Source of the DNA: Candidatus Cohnella colombiensis
GTDB taxonomy: Bacteria; Bacillota; Bacilli; Paenibacillales; Paenibacillaceae
DNA: 64,000 nucleotides
Direction of reading: 5' to 3'
Assembly: GCA_029203125.1 (NCBI GenBank)
Contig: CP119317.1
Span: 3,534,001-3,598,000, forward strand
A model generated the notes under the pieces. That model saw only the letters and a list, made by a program, of their open reading frames with translations. It was not told the origin of the DNA and made no database searches. The translations under genes and the position numbers were made by a program. Below are positions 16,676-25,620 of this stretch, piece after piece; the first letter of the stretch is position 1; every line of letters starts with the position of its first letter.

Positions 16676-17951
16676 ACTTAAACCGTCGAGTGAAGTTCAA
16701 CAATTCCATTCAACAGAGGTTTCAATTGAAGTTGATAGTGATCAGCTAACAACGCAGCTTAAGATGATTGATCTGTCCGCAGAAGATATTCGAATTATTC
16801 ACACCATTCAACCACTGATTATTGAGCACATCGATGAAGTCATTGATGCTTTTTATGCAACAATTATTGAAGTAACGGCTCTTAAACAAATCATTATCGA
16901 GCATAGCACAATTGAACGACTCAGAAGCACCTTGAAGCAGCATATCATTGAACTATTCAGCGGCCGAATCAACAACGAGTATATTCAGAAGAGACTGCGT
17001 ATCGCAGAGGTCCATCAGCGCATCGGCTTAGAACCAAAATGGTATATCGGGAGCTTTCAGAATCTGCAAAATATCTTTATTGATATTATTTATAGCTATG
17101 CTCAAGACAGCCACAAGAGCATTATTTACGTGAAGGCGGTTACGAAGCTACTTAACTTTGAGCAGCAGCTTGTCATTGAGGCTTATGATAAGAAAAACAC
17201 CGAACAAATAGAAAAATACAACAATCAGGTCAGAGAAGAAGTGAAACTAAAAATTGGCCTCGTAAGTCAAGAACTCGCCGCTCTTACGGAACAGACAAGC
17301 GCATCAACTGAACAGCTTATAGCAAGCAGCAGTGAAGTGAATGAATCGTTCCTTCATAGCGCAAATATGGCTTCGAGCTCACGCTTACTTGCGCTTGCCG
17401 GGTCAGAGAAAATAAACGAGCTTGAACGTAGGATTGCGTCAATTCATGAACGATCCTTACAGATGGAAAATTCCGTGGCACAGTTAACCCATTCATCTGC
17501 GCAAATTAATACGATTGTGAATATCGTGCAGGATATTTCCGGTCAATCCAAGCTGCTTTCACTTAATGCAGGCATTGAAGCCGCAAGAGCAGGTCAGCAC
17601 GGCGTCGGCTTTGCTGTTGTGGCAAAAGAAATGAAGAAGCTTTCTGAGAATACCAGTGAAGCCGCAAAGCAAATAAGTGAATGGATACAACAGTCCAGCT
17701 CGCATACGCAGGAAGTTGTGCAGTCGATCGAAGAAGTCAAGCATGACGTAGAGTTGGGGCAACTACAATCGACACAAACAAGAGACACATTTAACCAAAT
17801 ACTGCTTTCCCTTGAAAGCAGCATAACTGAAATCAACAAGGTAGAGTCGGAACTTGAAGATTTAGTTAACGTGATCGAAGAAGTCGGTTCAGCGTCATTC
17901 AAGGTCGCTAACTCTGCAGAAGACTTAAATAAGGTAACTCAAAACTTCTAA
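16641..17951 (+). CDS. Globin-coupled methyl-accepting chemotaxis protein (HemAT-like)
   Basis: A 436-residue soluble aerotaxis receptor. The N-terminal globin sensor (about 40-190) has the proximal heme ligand His125 in AEVHQRIGLEPKWYIGSFQ, the signature of globin-coupled sensors, and Tyr72 at the place of the distal Tyr of B. subtilis HemAT. The C-terminal half is an MCP signalling domain with the hairpin tip QSKLLSLNAGIEAARAGQHG VGFAVVA. No transmembrane segment is seen. AAGAGGAG lies 9 nt before the ATG. Overlap with the GGDEF-EAL gene points to joint production of an oxygen sensor and a c-di-GMP enzyme. Terminator at 18012. Confidence 0.92.
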   Translation: MKKWFKQPINHRLKPSSEVQQFHSTEVSIEVDSDQLTTQLKMIDLSAEDIRIIHTIQPLIIEHIDEVIDAFYATIIEVTALKQIIIEHSTIERLRSTLKQHIIELFSGRINNEYIQKRLRIAEVHQRIGLEPKWYIGSFQNLQNIFIDIIYSYAQDSHKSIIYVKAVTKLLNFEQQLVIEAYDKKNTEQIEKYNNQVREEVKLKIGLVSQELAALTEQTSASTEQLIASSSEVNESFLHSANMASSSRLLALAGSEKINELERRIASIHERSLQMENSVAQLTHSSAQINTIVNIVQDISGQSKLLSLNAGIEAARAGQHGVGFAVVAKEMKKLSENTSEAAKQISEWIQQSSSHTQEVVQSIEEVKHDVELGQLQSTQTRDTFNQILLSLESSITEINKVESELEDLVNVIEEVGSASFKVANSAEDLNKVTQNF

Positions 17952-18011
17952 AAAAAATGGATGCTTCCATGCTGCAACCCACAACTTAACCTATCTGGCT
18001 TAATAATAACT

Positions 18012-18040
18012 AAACGACACAATTACAGTGCCGTTTTTTT
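18012..18040 (+). terminator. Terminator of the signalling operon
   Basis: AAACGACAC pairs with GTGCCGTTT (one mismatch) around a short loop, then seven T residues. It overlaps the stop region of the opposing FNT gene. Confidence 0.55.
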
Positions 18041-18811
18041 GTCCTTATTTTTTAAATATGCCGACCAATAAGCAACTGCAACAAATACGCTACCACCGAC
18101 TAGATTGCCTAGCCAGACAGGAACAAAGTTAGCCAAATAATCTCCCCAATTGTAGTAGCCTTCGAATATCGCAGCAGGAATTAGAAACATATTAGCCACA
18201 ACGTGTTGAAAGCCTATTGCCACAAATGCCATTGTCGGAAACCATATTCCAACGATTTTTCCACCCATACTGTCTGATCCGTAGCATAACCATACCGCCA
18301 AAGCGACTAACCAGTTACATCCAATACCCGAGATGAAGGCTTGAAGGAAGCTGTCATCTATTTTATGTCCCGCCATAGCAATCAACTTATCTAAATACGC
18401 ACCGCTAGACGTCAACCCCGCCACATGACCGAAAAAATATGCGACGAATAGTGCACCTAGGAAATTGCTTATCGTAATGAGGATGAGATTTTTGCACATT
18501 TCAGCGATCGTTATTCGCCTGGATAACCAGGCTATTGGAACGGCCATCATATTGCCAGTCAACAGCTCTCCACCTGCTAACAATACAAGGACTAGACCAA
18601 GTGGAAACACAGCTGCGCCAACCAAGTTTACAATACTTCCCCATTCCGCAGGGGCACTGCTAATGATCCGAATATCCAACAAAAAGCCTAGCGCGATGTA
18701 CGCACCCGCCATAAAACCTAGCACAAGGACGGTCAACAATGAATTGTGAACTTTCTTAACACCATTCTCTACAGTAATCTCGGCAATTTCCTGCGGTTTA
18801 TAATATGCCAT
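18023..18811 (-). CDS. Formate/nitrite transporter (FNT) family channel
   Basis: A 262-residue protein with six hydrophobic segments in the FocA/NirC/HSC fold. FNT signatures: LLVLGFMAGAYIALGFLL (helix 1), ELLTGNMMAVPIAWLS (omega-loop region), SGIGCNWLVALAVWLCYG (second signature) and GFQHVVANMFLIPAAIF (His of the pore, near residue 205). It conducts formate, nitrite, hydrosulfide or a similar small anion; no neighbouring gene tells which. The start ATG has GGGGCAAT before it, a weak site. Expression appears separate from the neighbours. Confidence 0.85.
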   Translation of the reverse strand: MAYYKPQEIAEITVENGVKKVHNSLLTVLVLGFMAGAYIALGFLLDIRIISSAPAEWGSIVNLVGAAVFPLGLVLVLLAGGELLTGNMMAVPIAWLSRRITIAEMCKNLILITISNFLGALFVAYFFGHVAGLTSSGAYLDKLIAMAGHKIDDSFLQAFISGIGCNWLVALAVWLCYGSDSMGGKIVGIWFPTMAFVAIGFQHVVANMFLIPAAIFEGYYNWGDYLANFVPVWLGNLVGGSVFVAVAYWSAYLKNKDKKTAL

Positions 18812-18942
18812 CTTGCATTGCCCCTTATCTACTAAGTTGTTAAAACTATTGTAACGCCGCGCGCTGAACTATTAAGTGAAATAAATCACATGTACGTTGT
18901 TGATGTGGTAATAAACGTTGATTATGAACGGTTGTCTCTTAA

Positions 18943-18986
18943 CTGAAAACAAGTAGGCCCGATTATCCGGACCTACTTGTTTTCAG
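18943..18986. terminator. Terminator downstream of desR
   Basis: CTGAAAACAAGTAGG pairs perfectly with CCTACTTGTTTTCAG (15 bp). The T-rich arm serves transcripts from either side. Confidence 0.7.
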
Positions 18987-19015
18987 CTCTATGTTGTTCA
19001 TTTATTGGGCTACTC

Positions 19016-19615
19016 TCACTTGAACCATCCTTTATCCTTGAAGCGTTTAATCGCCTCTACCCGGTTGCTCACATTGAGTTTTTCGAGGATAACAGAAACA
19101 TAATTGCGGACCGTACCCGCCGTGATATAGAGCTGACTGGCGATTTCCTTCGTATTTTTGCCGTCCGAAATGAGCACGAGTACCTCATTCTCTCGATCCG
19201 TCAATGGATTCCCTTCACCGAAGGCGTCATCAACAAGCTCCGAAGCATAGATCCGCTTTCCTGACATCACACTTCTAATCGAGTCAGCCAATTCCTCGCT
19301 TGGGCTATCCTTAAGTAAATAACCGTTAACTCCCGCTTTTACTGCACGCTCGAAATAGCCGGGCCGGGCAAAGGTAGTCAGAATAATAACCTTGCATCCG
19401 CGCCCCTTGAGCTCTTCTGCAGCATCCAGGCCACTCTTACCCGGCATTTCAATGTCCATGATACATACGTCCGGTTCTGTCTGAGAAACAAGCTGGAGCG
19501 CATCCTCACCGTTGTTTGCTCTTCCGACGACTGTGATATCTCCCTCCAGCTCTAGCAGTGCAGCCAGTGCTCCAAGCAGCATCTTCTGATCCTCAGCTAT
19601 GACAACCCGTATCAT
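19016..19615 (-). CDS. desR: Response regulator DesR (NarL/LuxR type)
   Basis: A 199-residue two-domain regulator. The receiver has acidic D9, phospho-acceptor Asp54 in CIMDIEMPGKSG, and Lys in YLLKDS; the C-terminal LuxR-type HTH has LTDRENEVLVLISDGKNTKE followed by GTVRNYVSVIL. Length, the Asp54 position and gene order equal B. subtilis DesR, which activates des on cold shock when phosphorylated by DesK. The start ATG overlaps the desK stop by 4 bp. A palindrome upstream of des is the probable target. Confidence 0.88.
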   Translation of the reverse strand: MIRVVIAEDQKMLLGALAALLELEGDITVVGRANNGEDALQLVSQTEPDVCIMDIEMPGKSGLDAAEELKGRGCKVIILTTFARPGYFERAVKAGVNGYLLKDSPSEELADSIRSVMSGKRIYASELVDDAFGEGNPLTDRENEVLVLISDGKNTKEIASQLYITAGTVRNYVSVILEKLNVSNRVEAIKRFKDKGWFK

Positions 19616-20748
19616 TGGCTTTCCTCCCTTTCCGGCTGTTTGTAAGAATTGGGCACCTTAATCACAACAGTCGTACCTTGATTCGAAACGACTTCAAGAC
19701 TCCCGTTTACGAATTCTAACCGTTCTTTCATCCCCCGTATACCATTACTATTAAATATTCTGACCGAATCTGCAATCCCGATCCCATTATCACTTATAGA
19801 GACCACGATCTCATTCTTGCGCGGTTCAATAACCAAGGAGCAAGAGCTGGCGTGGCTATGCTTCACAACATTCGTAACAGCTTCCTTGATACACATACTG
19901 ATTACATGCTCATCAATAAGAGATGTGTTTATTAGCTTAGGTTCACCTGTAATGTTGAAATCAATGTCCGCAGCCATCAAGATTTGCTTAATCCGGTGCA
20001 ATTCATCTTCCAGGTTCGTACCTCTCATTTGCGTAACAAGCTCGCGGACTTCCTTTAAAGCTGTTCGTGCGGTCTGACGGACATCATTGATTTCAATCGC
20101 GGCTTGCTTCGGATTTTTATATAATAATTTACCCGCCAGCTCGCTCTTCAGTCCGATTAATGATAGCTTTTGTCCCATTGTGTCATGCAGGTCGCGGGCA
20201 ATTCTTTGCCTCTCCTCTAGCTTTACCAGCTCTGATATGCGTTTGTTGGCATCCTCCAGCTGTCCTTGCAGCTTGTCCTCTTTATTTTTGTTATACGTGC
20301 TTATTGGAAGTAACACAGCTGCGATTAGGCTCAGGAATACAAAGGGCAGCTGTTGCAGAATAAAGGGATTTTTCATAAATAAGCCGTAGTTAACCGTGGC
20401 AAAGGTACTGACGATGTGGACAGTGTATAGCGTGAAAAATACGGATTTGTTTTTAAGATTGCCTATAAAAAACGCTAAAAACAGCGAAAAATACACGTAC
20501 CCGAACATAACACCCATCGCACACGAAATCGCGATTTGTACAGTCGTCCAGAAATAAACAAGCCATCCTTTGGATACAAAGGATAGCACATAGCATATAA
20601 AATAAACGACTATCATCGAAATACCAATCACGATGTCATGAGTAGCAGAAGAACGGAAGACGAAGTAAAAAGGGAGGATGTAGAAGACAACCCACACATA
20701 AGGACTAAGACCGGTATTTTTACGCGATACTTGATTCCAATTTTGCAT
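19612..20748 (-). CDS. desK: Membrane thermosensor histidine kinase DesK
   Basis: A 378-residue kinase. The N-terminal 150 residues form four to five hydrophobic helices (VWVVFYILPFYFVFR to LPFVFLSLIAAVLLPI), then a coiled coil (YNKNKEDKLQGQLEDANKRI), the HisKA_3 box RQRIARDLHDTMGQKLSLIG with the phospho-His, and a HATPase with ISDNGIGI and GIRGMKERLE. This is the DesK layout, where membrane thickness and order control kinase/phosphatase balance. AGGAG precedes the ATG at 20748 by 5 nt, so that start is chosen over 20769. It lies 30 bp after des and overlaps desR. Confidence 0.88.
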   Translation of the reverse strand: MQNWNQVSRKNTGLSPYVWVVFYILPFYFVFRSSATHDIVIGISMIVVYFICYVLSFVSKGWLVYFWTTVQIAISCAMGVMFGYVYFSLFLAFFIGNLKNKSVFFTLYTVHIVSTFATVNYGLFMKNPFILQQLPFVFLSLIAAVLLPISTYNKNKEDKLQGQLEDANKRISELVKLEERQRIARDLHDTMGQKLSLIGLKSELAGKLLYKNPKQAAIEINDVRQTARTALKEVRELVTQMRGTNLEDELHRIKQILMAADIDFNITGEPKLINTSLIDEHVISMCIKEAVTNVVKHSHASSCSLVIEPRKNEIVVSISDNGIGIADSVRIFNSNGIRGMKERLEFVNGSLEVVSNQGTTVVIKVPNSYKQPEREESQ

Positions 20749-20778
20749 AGGTGCTCCTCTCAGCCTCACTCAGTTCCA

Positions 20779-21837
20779 TTATTCATTGCCAACTCGGTCT
20801 GCAACGGGTTGTCTGTTCCTTGTCGGGCGTATTAATCTCGGGTTACTGCTCTTTTTCGCTTGCTTGAACGTTACGAATGTTTTGGTCTTCTCATTCCACA
20901 GGCGAAACCGCAGTGACTTCAAGCTTGTTGCAACCGTTATTGTCGTAGCTTTGTGAAGAGGCGGTGTTGCATTATGTGCCTTCTCCAAATTATAGTTAGG
21001 GACCTTCGGACTTAAGTGATGGACATGGTGATAGCCGATATTACCTGTGATCCATTGCAGTACCTTAGGGAGCTTGTAAAAAGAACTGCCATCTACAGCA
21101 GCTTGTACATAACTCCATTCGTCCTCATTCTCGAAATAAGAGTCCTCGAACTGATGCTGTACATAGAACAGCCAGATTCCGAGTAATCCAGATACCATTA
21201 AGATTGGGAACTGAATCATCACGAACGACTGCCATCCGATCGCCCAACATAATAGTGCATACAGAGAGACGATAGATATATTGGTCACATATAAATTGAT
21301 TCGTTCTTTGCGCTTAGCACCTCTACGATTAAACCGGTAATTAATTAGGAATATCGCGATTGGACCGATCCCGAACATAACGATAGGGTTGCGATAGATG
21401 CGATAATAAATTCTACGCCACAATGGAGAAGCCGCATATTCTTCGACTGTAAGCAGCCACATATCTCCCGTACCACGCTTATCGAGGTTACTGCTCGTTG
21501 CGTGATGAATAGAATGGGTGTGTTTCCATTGCTGATAAGGCACGAGTGTGAGGACACCTGTAACTGTACCTAGTATATCATTAGCTAAGCGGCTCTTGAA
21601 GAAGGACTGGTGAGTGCAATCGTGGAACAATATAAATGTGCGGACCAAAAAACCTCCAGCGATGATCGCGAGTGGCAACGTCAGCCAGTACGAAACGGAC
21701 AGAGATAGATAGGCTACATACCAAAATAGGATTAAAGGTACTATTGTATTCACGATCTGCCGAATGCTCGATTTCATATCTGTCTTCTCGTATGGGGCCA
21801 TAGCACGCTTCAGTGTAGAGATCTTAAGATCAGTCAT
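20779..21837 (-). CDS. des: Membrane fatty acid (acyl-lipid) desaturase
   Basis: A 352-residue di-iron membrane desaturase. Three histidine boxes are intact: HDCTHQS (about residues 72-78), HTHSIHHA (about 108-115) and GYHHVHH (about 273-279), between pairs of hydrophobic segments. In B. subtilis Des adds a delta-5 double bond to phospholipid acyl chains to restore fluidity in the cold, driven by DesK/DesR. GAGGAG lies 9 nt before the ATG. It is the first gene of des-desK-desR, the same order as in B. subtilis. The C-terminus is basic and diverged. Confidence 0.9.
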   Translation of the reverse strand: MTDLKISTLKRAMAPYEKTDMKSSIRQIVNTIVPLILFWYVAYLSLSVSYWLTLPLAIIAGGFLVRTFILFHDCTHQSFFKSRLANDILGTVTGVLTLVPYQQWKHTHSIHHATSSNLDKRGTGDMWLLTVEEYAASPLWRRIYYRIYRNPIVMFGIGPIAIFLINYRFNRRGAKRKERINLYVTNISIVSLYALLCWAIGWQSFVMIQFPILMVSGLLGIWLFYVQHQFEDSYFENEDEWSYVQAAVDGSSFYKLPKVLQWITGNIGYHHVHHLSPKVPNYNLEKAHNATPPLHKATTITVATSLKSLRFRLWNEKTKTFVTFKQAKKSSNPRLIRPTRNRQPVADRVGNE

Positions 21838-21872
21838 AGTTGTTTACTCCTCTTCAACTTAAGGGTATCTCT

Positions 21873-21938
21873 ATTATAGAAAACATGCGGTGATACGATA
21901 AGACATAAACGTCTGGATGGATATATGACAAATGTCAT
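21873..21938 (-). promoter_or_regulatory. des promoter with candidate DesR site
   Basis: On the minus strand a -10 TATAAT lies at 21878-21873 with no good -35. A palindrome ATGACA-AA-TGTCAT (21925-21938) lies about 60-70 bp upstream of the expected start point. A weak -35 plus an upstream site fits an activator; in B. subtilis DesR binds in the same distance range. Confidence 0.5.
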
Positions 21939-21953
21939 GTGTCCAATAGAAAA

Positions 21954-21991
21954 AAGCTGAGTTAGATGCAATCTGCACCCAACTCAGCCTT
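21954..21991 (-). terminator. Intrinsic terminator of fbaA
   Basis: On the minus strand GGCTGAGTT...AACTCAGCTTTTTT, with inner TGCA/TGCA pairing; a long stable stem and six T residues. Confidence 0.75.
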
Positions 21992-22008
21992 AGTTAAAAG
22001 TATGATTC

Positions 22009-22866
22009 TTATGCTTTATTAGAAGAACCGAACTCACGGATCTTACCAATAACCGTTTGCTTAATCGCATCACGGCCTGGAGCCAAAAACTTACGTGGAT
22101 CGTAAACTTCTAAATCCGAAGTCAAGATCTCACGAGCAACCTTCGTAAACGAGATTTGATTTTCGGTATTTACGTTAATCTTCGCTGTTCCAAGCGAGAT
22201 CGAGCGCTTAATATGATCTGTTGGGATCCCTGTACCTCCATGAAGTACCAATGGAAGGTTAATCGTTTGGCAGATCTCTTCCATTTCCTTGAAGCCAAGA
22301 TTAGGCTCACCTTTGTATGGACCATGAACTGAACCAAGTGCAGGCGCAAGACAGTCGATACCTGTTTGTTCAACTAGCGCTTTGCACTCCTTAGGATCTG
22401 CATAGATTACGCCATCAGCGATAACATCATCCTCTTGTCCGCCAACAGTTCCCAGCTCAGCCTCAACGGAAACGCCGCGCACGTGCGCATATTCAACCAC
22501 TTGCTTTGTGATTTGAACATTCTCTTCGAATGAGTGATGTGAAGCATCAATCATTACAGAAGTGAAGCCAGCATCGATTGCTGCTTTACACTTCTCGAAG
22601 CTTGAACCATGGTCCAAATGAATGGCAACAGGAACTGTAACCTTCATTTCTTCAATCAGCGATTTTACAATTGCAGTAACGACTGAGAAGCCACCCATAT
22701 AACGTGCAGCGCCTTCGGAAACTCCTAGAATTACAGGTGAGTTTTCCTCTTGAGCAGCGCCAAGGATTGCTTGAGTCCATTCCAGGTTATTGATGTTGAA
22801 TTGACCAACAGCGTAACCTTCCTTCAAACCTTTGTTCAGCATTTCTTTCATTGAAGCTAGTGCCAT
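22009..22866 (-). CDS. fbaA: Class II fructose-1,6-bisphosphate aldolase
   Basis: A 285-residue zinc-dependent aldolase of glycolysis and gluconeogenesis, splitting fructose 1,6-bisphosphate to DHAP and G3P. Visible: VGQFNINNLEW, VPVAIHLDHGSSFEKC (catalytic Asp and Zn His), SVEAELGTVGGQEDD, VLHGGTGIPTDHIKRSI (Zn His, phosphate loop) and KINVNTENQI. The start is the ATG at 22866 with AGGAGG nine nt upstream; this gives exactly the length of B. subtilis FbaA, while upstream in-frame ATGs overlap or precede the ribosome site. Monocistronic with a strong terminator. Confidence 0.95.
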   Translation of the reverse strand: MALASMKEMLNKGLKEGYAVGQFNINNLEWTQAILGAAQEENSPVILGVSEGAARYMGGFSVVTAIVKSLIEEMKVTVPVAIHLDHGSSFEKCKAAIDAGFTSVMIDASHHSFEENVQITKQVVEYAHVRGVSVEAELGTVGGQEDDVIADGVIYADPKECKALVEQTGIDCLAPALGSVHGPYKGEPNLGFKEMEEICQTINLPLVLHGGTGIPTDHIKRSISLGTAKINVNTENQISFTKVAREILTSDLEVYDPRKFLAPGRDAIKQTVIGKIREFGSSNKA

Positions 22867-23083
22867 GTGAGACATCCTCCTTAAAATAATTAAAAACGGA
22901 TAACTTTGGCTAGTCCCTTCAATCATACCCAATTATGCTACAGTTTAAAAATGACTTCTATCACTACAGCTATAGGACCATGAAAGGAGTGGGCTCTTCC
23001 TCGTTACGTTCTTCACTTCCTATATTTTATCACATATTTTCATAGAAAACCGCATCTGGGTTAGATGTATGTGTGAACTCTCA

Positions 23084-24616
23084 TCAGATCAGCTGTTTTT
23101 TATCCAATTTGCCTAAGGGCGTATACGGTAATAAATCGACAAAACTTATCTCCTTAGGCAATTGATACCTTGCTAATCTAGGACGAAGCCATGCAATAAG
23201 CTCCTCATGTGTAAGCTCCTTATATAAAGCGATCTGAACGAAAGCTTTCAACCGCTGTCCGAACTGCTCATCACTCATTCCAATCACAGCTGCATCTTCA
23301 ACATCAGGATGTGTGAGTAGCACTTGCTCCACTTCAAGCGGGTATACATTCTCACCACCCGAGACGATCATGTTATCTGACCTTCCACACAGGAAGTAAT
23401 AACCCTTCTCATCGCAGTAGCCCAAATCCCCTGTTTCAATCCAATTGTGTGACACATTATTCATCGACCAGCTATTGTTGATGCATAATTGACCTACCTG
23501 ACCAACAGCAACCTCGTCCTTATGCTCATCACGTATTGTGAGGTGAACCCCCTTAATCTTTCGCCCAATCGTGTGCGCCGAATAGGACAAATCCTGTGGA
23601 GTTGCGATGATGTTAAGACCCGCTTCCGATGTGCCGTACAGATTGTACAGCACCTCTCCCAGCTGACTCAGAGTCTGCTCTGCCAACTTCGGGCTAAGCT
23701 CAGCACCGCCTGAAGCAATACAGGTGAGTGATTTCAAATCAGCAGCATTCGTCTTCAGCATACGACGGAGCATGAGTGGAACGACCGTTACGACTTCTAC
23801 TTGGTGCTCTCGTATGAGATCACATGCCTTCTGTGCATCGAATCCACGGCGAACAACTACCTTTTTTCCAAGTGCACTGAACAAGAGCAGTACGGCTATT
23901 CCATAACCATGATAGATTGGAGTTGCAATATACGCAGTATGATTGTCGAGAATTCTAAGACGAGTAAGGAAGTCGTAAAAGGGATCCAAATAATTGAACA
24001 ATGAAGGCTTATGCGCCGCCTCCTTAGCTTTCCCTGTCGTTCCCCCCGTCAAGAGTACGAGTTTCCCTGTAGAATTGCGGTATCTGCCTTTGATGTTGTG
24101 GTTCGCGCGGTGTAGGTTGTTAATCGCTGGCAATGTATCATGATAACTCAATAAGGTGGCCTGCTTGTGGGAGGATTGTTCAATGAAATGGCCCCGTTCC
24201 TCATCATAGACCAAGAGAGCAAATCGGTTGCGCTCTAAGATCTGATATAGCTGTCCCTCACTCATCTCTACATTAAGCAGATAAACATCCGCACCCGTCA
24301 TGGAAACTGCGAAGATGGCTTTAACTAGAGAGGCATGATTGTAACACAAGAGCCCGACCTTCATGCCCCTCTTGAGCTTATATTGTTCCCGCATAACGGC
24401 CGATAGCTCTTCCGATTGGATAAACAATTCGCGATAGGTTAGCGCATTACGCTCGTCTACGAAGGCAATCCTGCTCCCGTAGGTTGTTGCTGAGAAGCTC
24501 AGTAGTGCCATTAAATTAATTCCATATCGATATATAGCAGCGACTAATCGGAATAGTGCCAACGGAGTAAGCAGTCTGATTCTGAACAAGATATAGAATA
24601 GCTTATATACCTTCAC
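23084..24616 (-). CDS. Acyl-CoA synthetase / AMP-dependent ligase
   Basis: A 510-residue ANL-family enzyme that adenylates a carboxylic acid and passes it to CoA (or a carrier). The P-loop motif A3 is LVLLTGGTTGKAKEA, then LYNLYGTSEAGLNII (A5), WIETGDLGYCDEKGYYFLCG (A7-A8) and a catalytic Lys in PLGKLDKKQLI (A10). A hydrophobic N-terminal stretch (KLFYILFRIRLLTPLALFRL) suggests membrane association. The start is the GTG at 24616: AAAGGGGAG is 6 nt upstream and it overlaps the SDR stop as GTGA. A long-chain substrate is likely but not shown. Confidence 0.85.
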   Translation of the reverse strand: MKVYKLFYILFRIRLLTPLALFRLVAAIYRYGINLMALLSFSATTYGSRIAFVDERNALTYRELFIQSEELSAVMREQYKLKRGMKVGLLCYNHASLVKAIFAVSMTGADVYLLNVEMSEGQLYQILERNRFALLVYDEERGHFIEQSSHKQATLLSYHDTLPAINNLHRANHNIKGRYRNSTGKLVLLTGGTTGKAKEAAHKPSLFNYLDPFYDFLTRLRILDNHTAYIATPIYHGYGIAVLLLFSALGKKVVVRRGFDAQKACDLIREHQVEVVTVVPLMLRRMLKTNAADLKSLTCIASGGAELSPKLAEQTLSQLGEVLYNLYGTSEAGLNIIATPQDLSYSAHTIGRKIKGVHLTIRDEHKDEVAVGQVGQLCINNSWSMNNVSHNWIETGDLGYCDEKGYYFLCGRSDNMIVSGGENVYPLEVEQVLLTHPDVEDAAVIGMSDEQFGQRLKAFVQIALYKELTHEELIAWLRPRLARYQLPKEISFVDLLPYTPLGKLDKKQLI

Positions 24617-25464
24617 ATACGACTCCCCTTTCTCCTGAGCCTTCTCGGAATCGCATATTCCCAATACCATCTGAAAAGGATAGAACCGAGCTGTCCGAAA
24701 ATGATCCACCAAGGCTTGTAGGATCTTTTGTGAGTATATAGAGCGTTGCCTATTATTCTTGCAACATGCTGTGGTGTCATCGCTGGTAGCTTCTGATATG
24801 CCGTAGTAGGTAAAATCATAGGAGTTCTAACTAATGGAAGATAGATCGAGGTTGTCAAGATTCCGATCATGTTCAGTTCAGGAGCGACCGACCGAAACCA
24901 AGTGTCAAAGGCCGCCTTCGATGCTTGATACGCAGCCCAATAAGCAAGTGGGGGCAACATCACGTTAACTGTCGAGACATTAATGATCTGTCCTTGACTC
25001 TTCTCCAGTAGCGGAATTGTAGACAGGAGTAACTGTAGCGGGGCCGAATAATTGATCGCCATAGTACGAGTAAAATCGTGATAGCGATCCAACGATTCAA
25101 GAATAGACCGTTTGATCGAATGTCCCGCATTACTAACAATAACATCGAGCCCATCAGGTAGCTGATGGAGGAAGGCGAGCAAGCTCTCTAGCTCCGTCTC
25201 CTCGCGAAGGTCCACAGGAAACACACTCACTTGGGCGGACTTCTTCTCGATCTCAGCTTTAATCTCTAAGAGTCTATCTTCTCGTCTCGCCACCAAGATC
25301 AGATGAACATGACTGTCCGCCAGCAGATAAGCAAGCTGCTCTCCGATGCCAGAGCTAGCTCCCGTAATCAGAACCGTTTTCCCTTCAAGTCGGTACTCGA
25401 GCCTCCGGCTATTATATTGTGTCCGTGGGAATAAGAGATGTTCAAGTAAGCTATATCTGGACAT
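24613..25464 (-). CDS. Short-chain dehydrogenase/reductase
   Basis: A 283-residue classical-type SDR. The NAD(P) loop is VLITGASSGIGEQLAYLLA, followed by VSNAGHS, the catalytic Ser in INVSTVNVML and Tyr-x3-Lys in AAYQASKAAFDTWF. The C-terminal tail is rich in aromatics (WWIIFGQLGSILFRWYWEY) and may sit in the membrane. AAGGAG lies before the ATG at 25464. It is coupled by a 4-bp overlap to the acyl-CoA synthetase, so the two probably act on the same lipid chain (reduction and activation). The exact lipid is unknown. Confidence 0.85.
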   Translation of the reverse strand: MSRYSLLEHLLFPRTQYNSRRLEYRLEGKTVLITGASSGIGEQLAYLLADSHVHLILVARREDRLLEIKAEIEKKSAQVSVFPVDLREETELESLLAFLHQLPDGLDVIVSNAGHSIKRSILESLDRYHDFTRTMAINYSAPLQLLLSTIPLLEKSQGQIINVSTVNVMLPPLAYWAAYQASKAAFDTWFRSVAPELNMIGILTTSIYLPLVRTPMILPTTAYQKLPAMTPQHVARIIGNALYTHKRSYKPWWIIFGQLGSILFRWYWEYAIPRRLRRKGSRM

Positions 25465-25620
25465 GATCGCTCCTTCCGCACCTGACGGATCACCCACGCA
25501 GGCAACTCCTCTGATGTTCGACAGCTAACGATGAAATCCCTTTTTGACAGGGGCGATCAGCGGGATAGCTACCCCATATCTAGCGAGGAAATCTGCCTCA
25601 TCCATCACTGTCATCGGCTA

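Noticed and set aside
24617..24712. Longer N-terminus for the acyl-CoA synthetase
   Set aside because: It would overlap the SDR coding end by 100 bp without a ribosome site; the GTG at 24616 has one.
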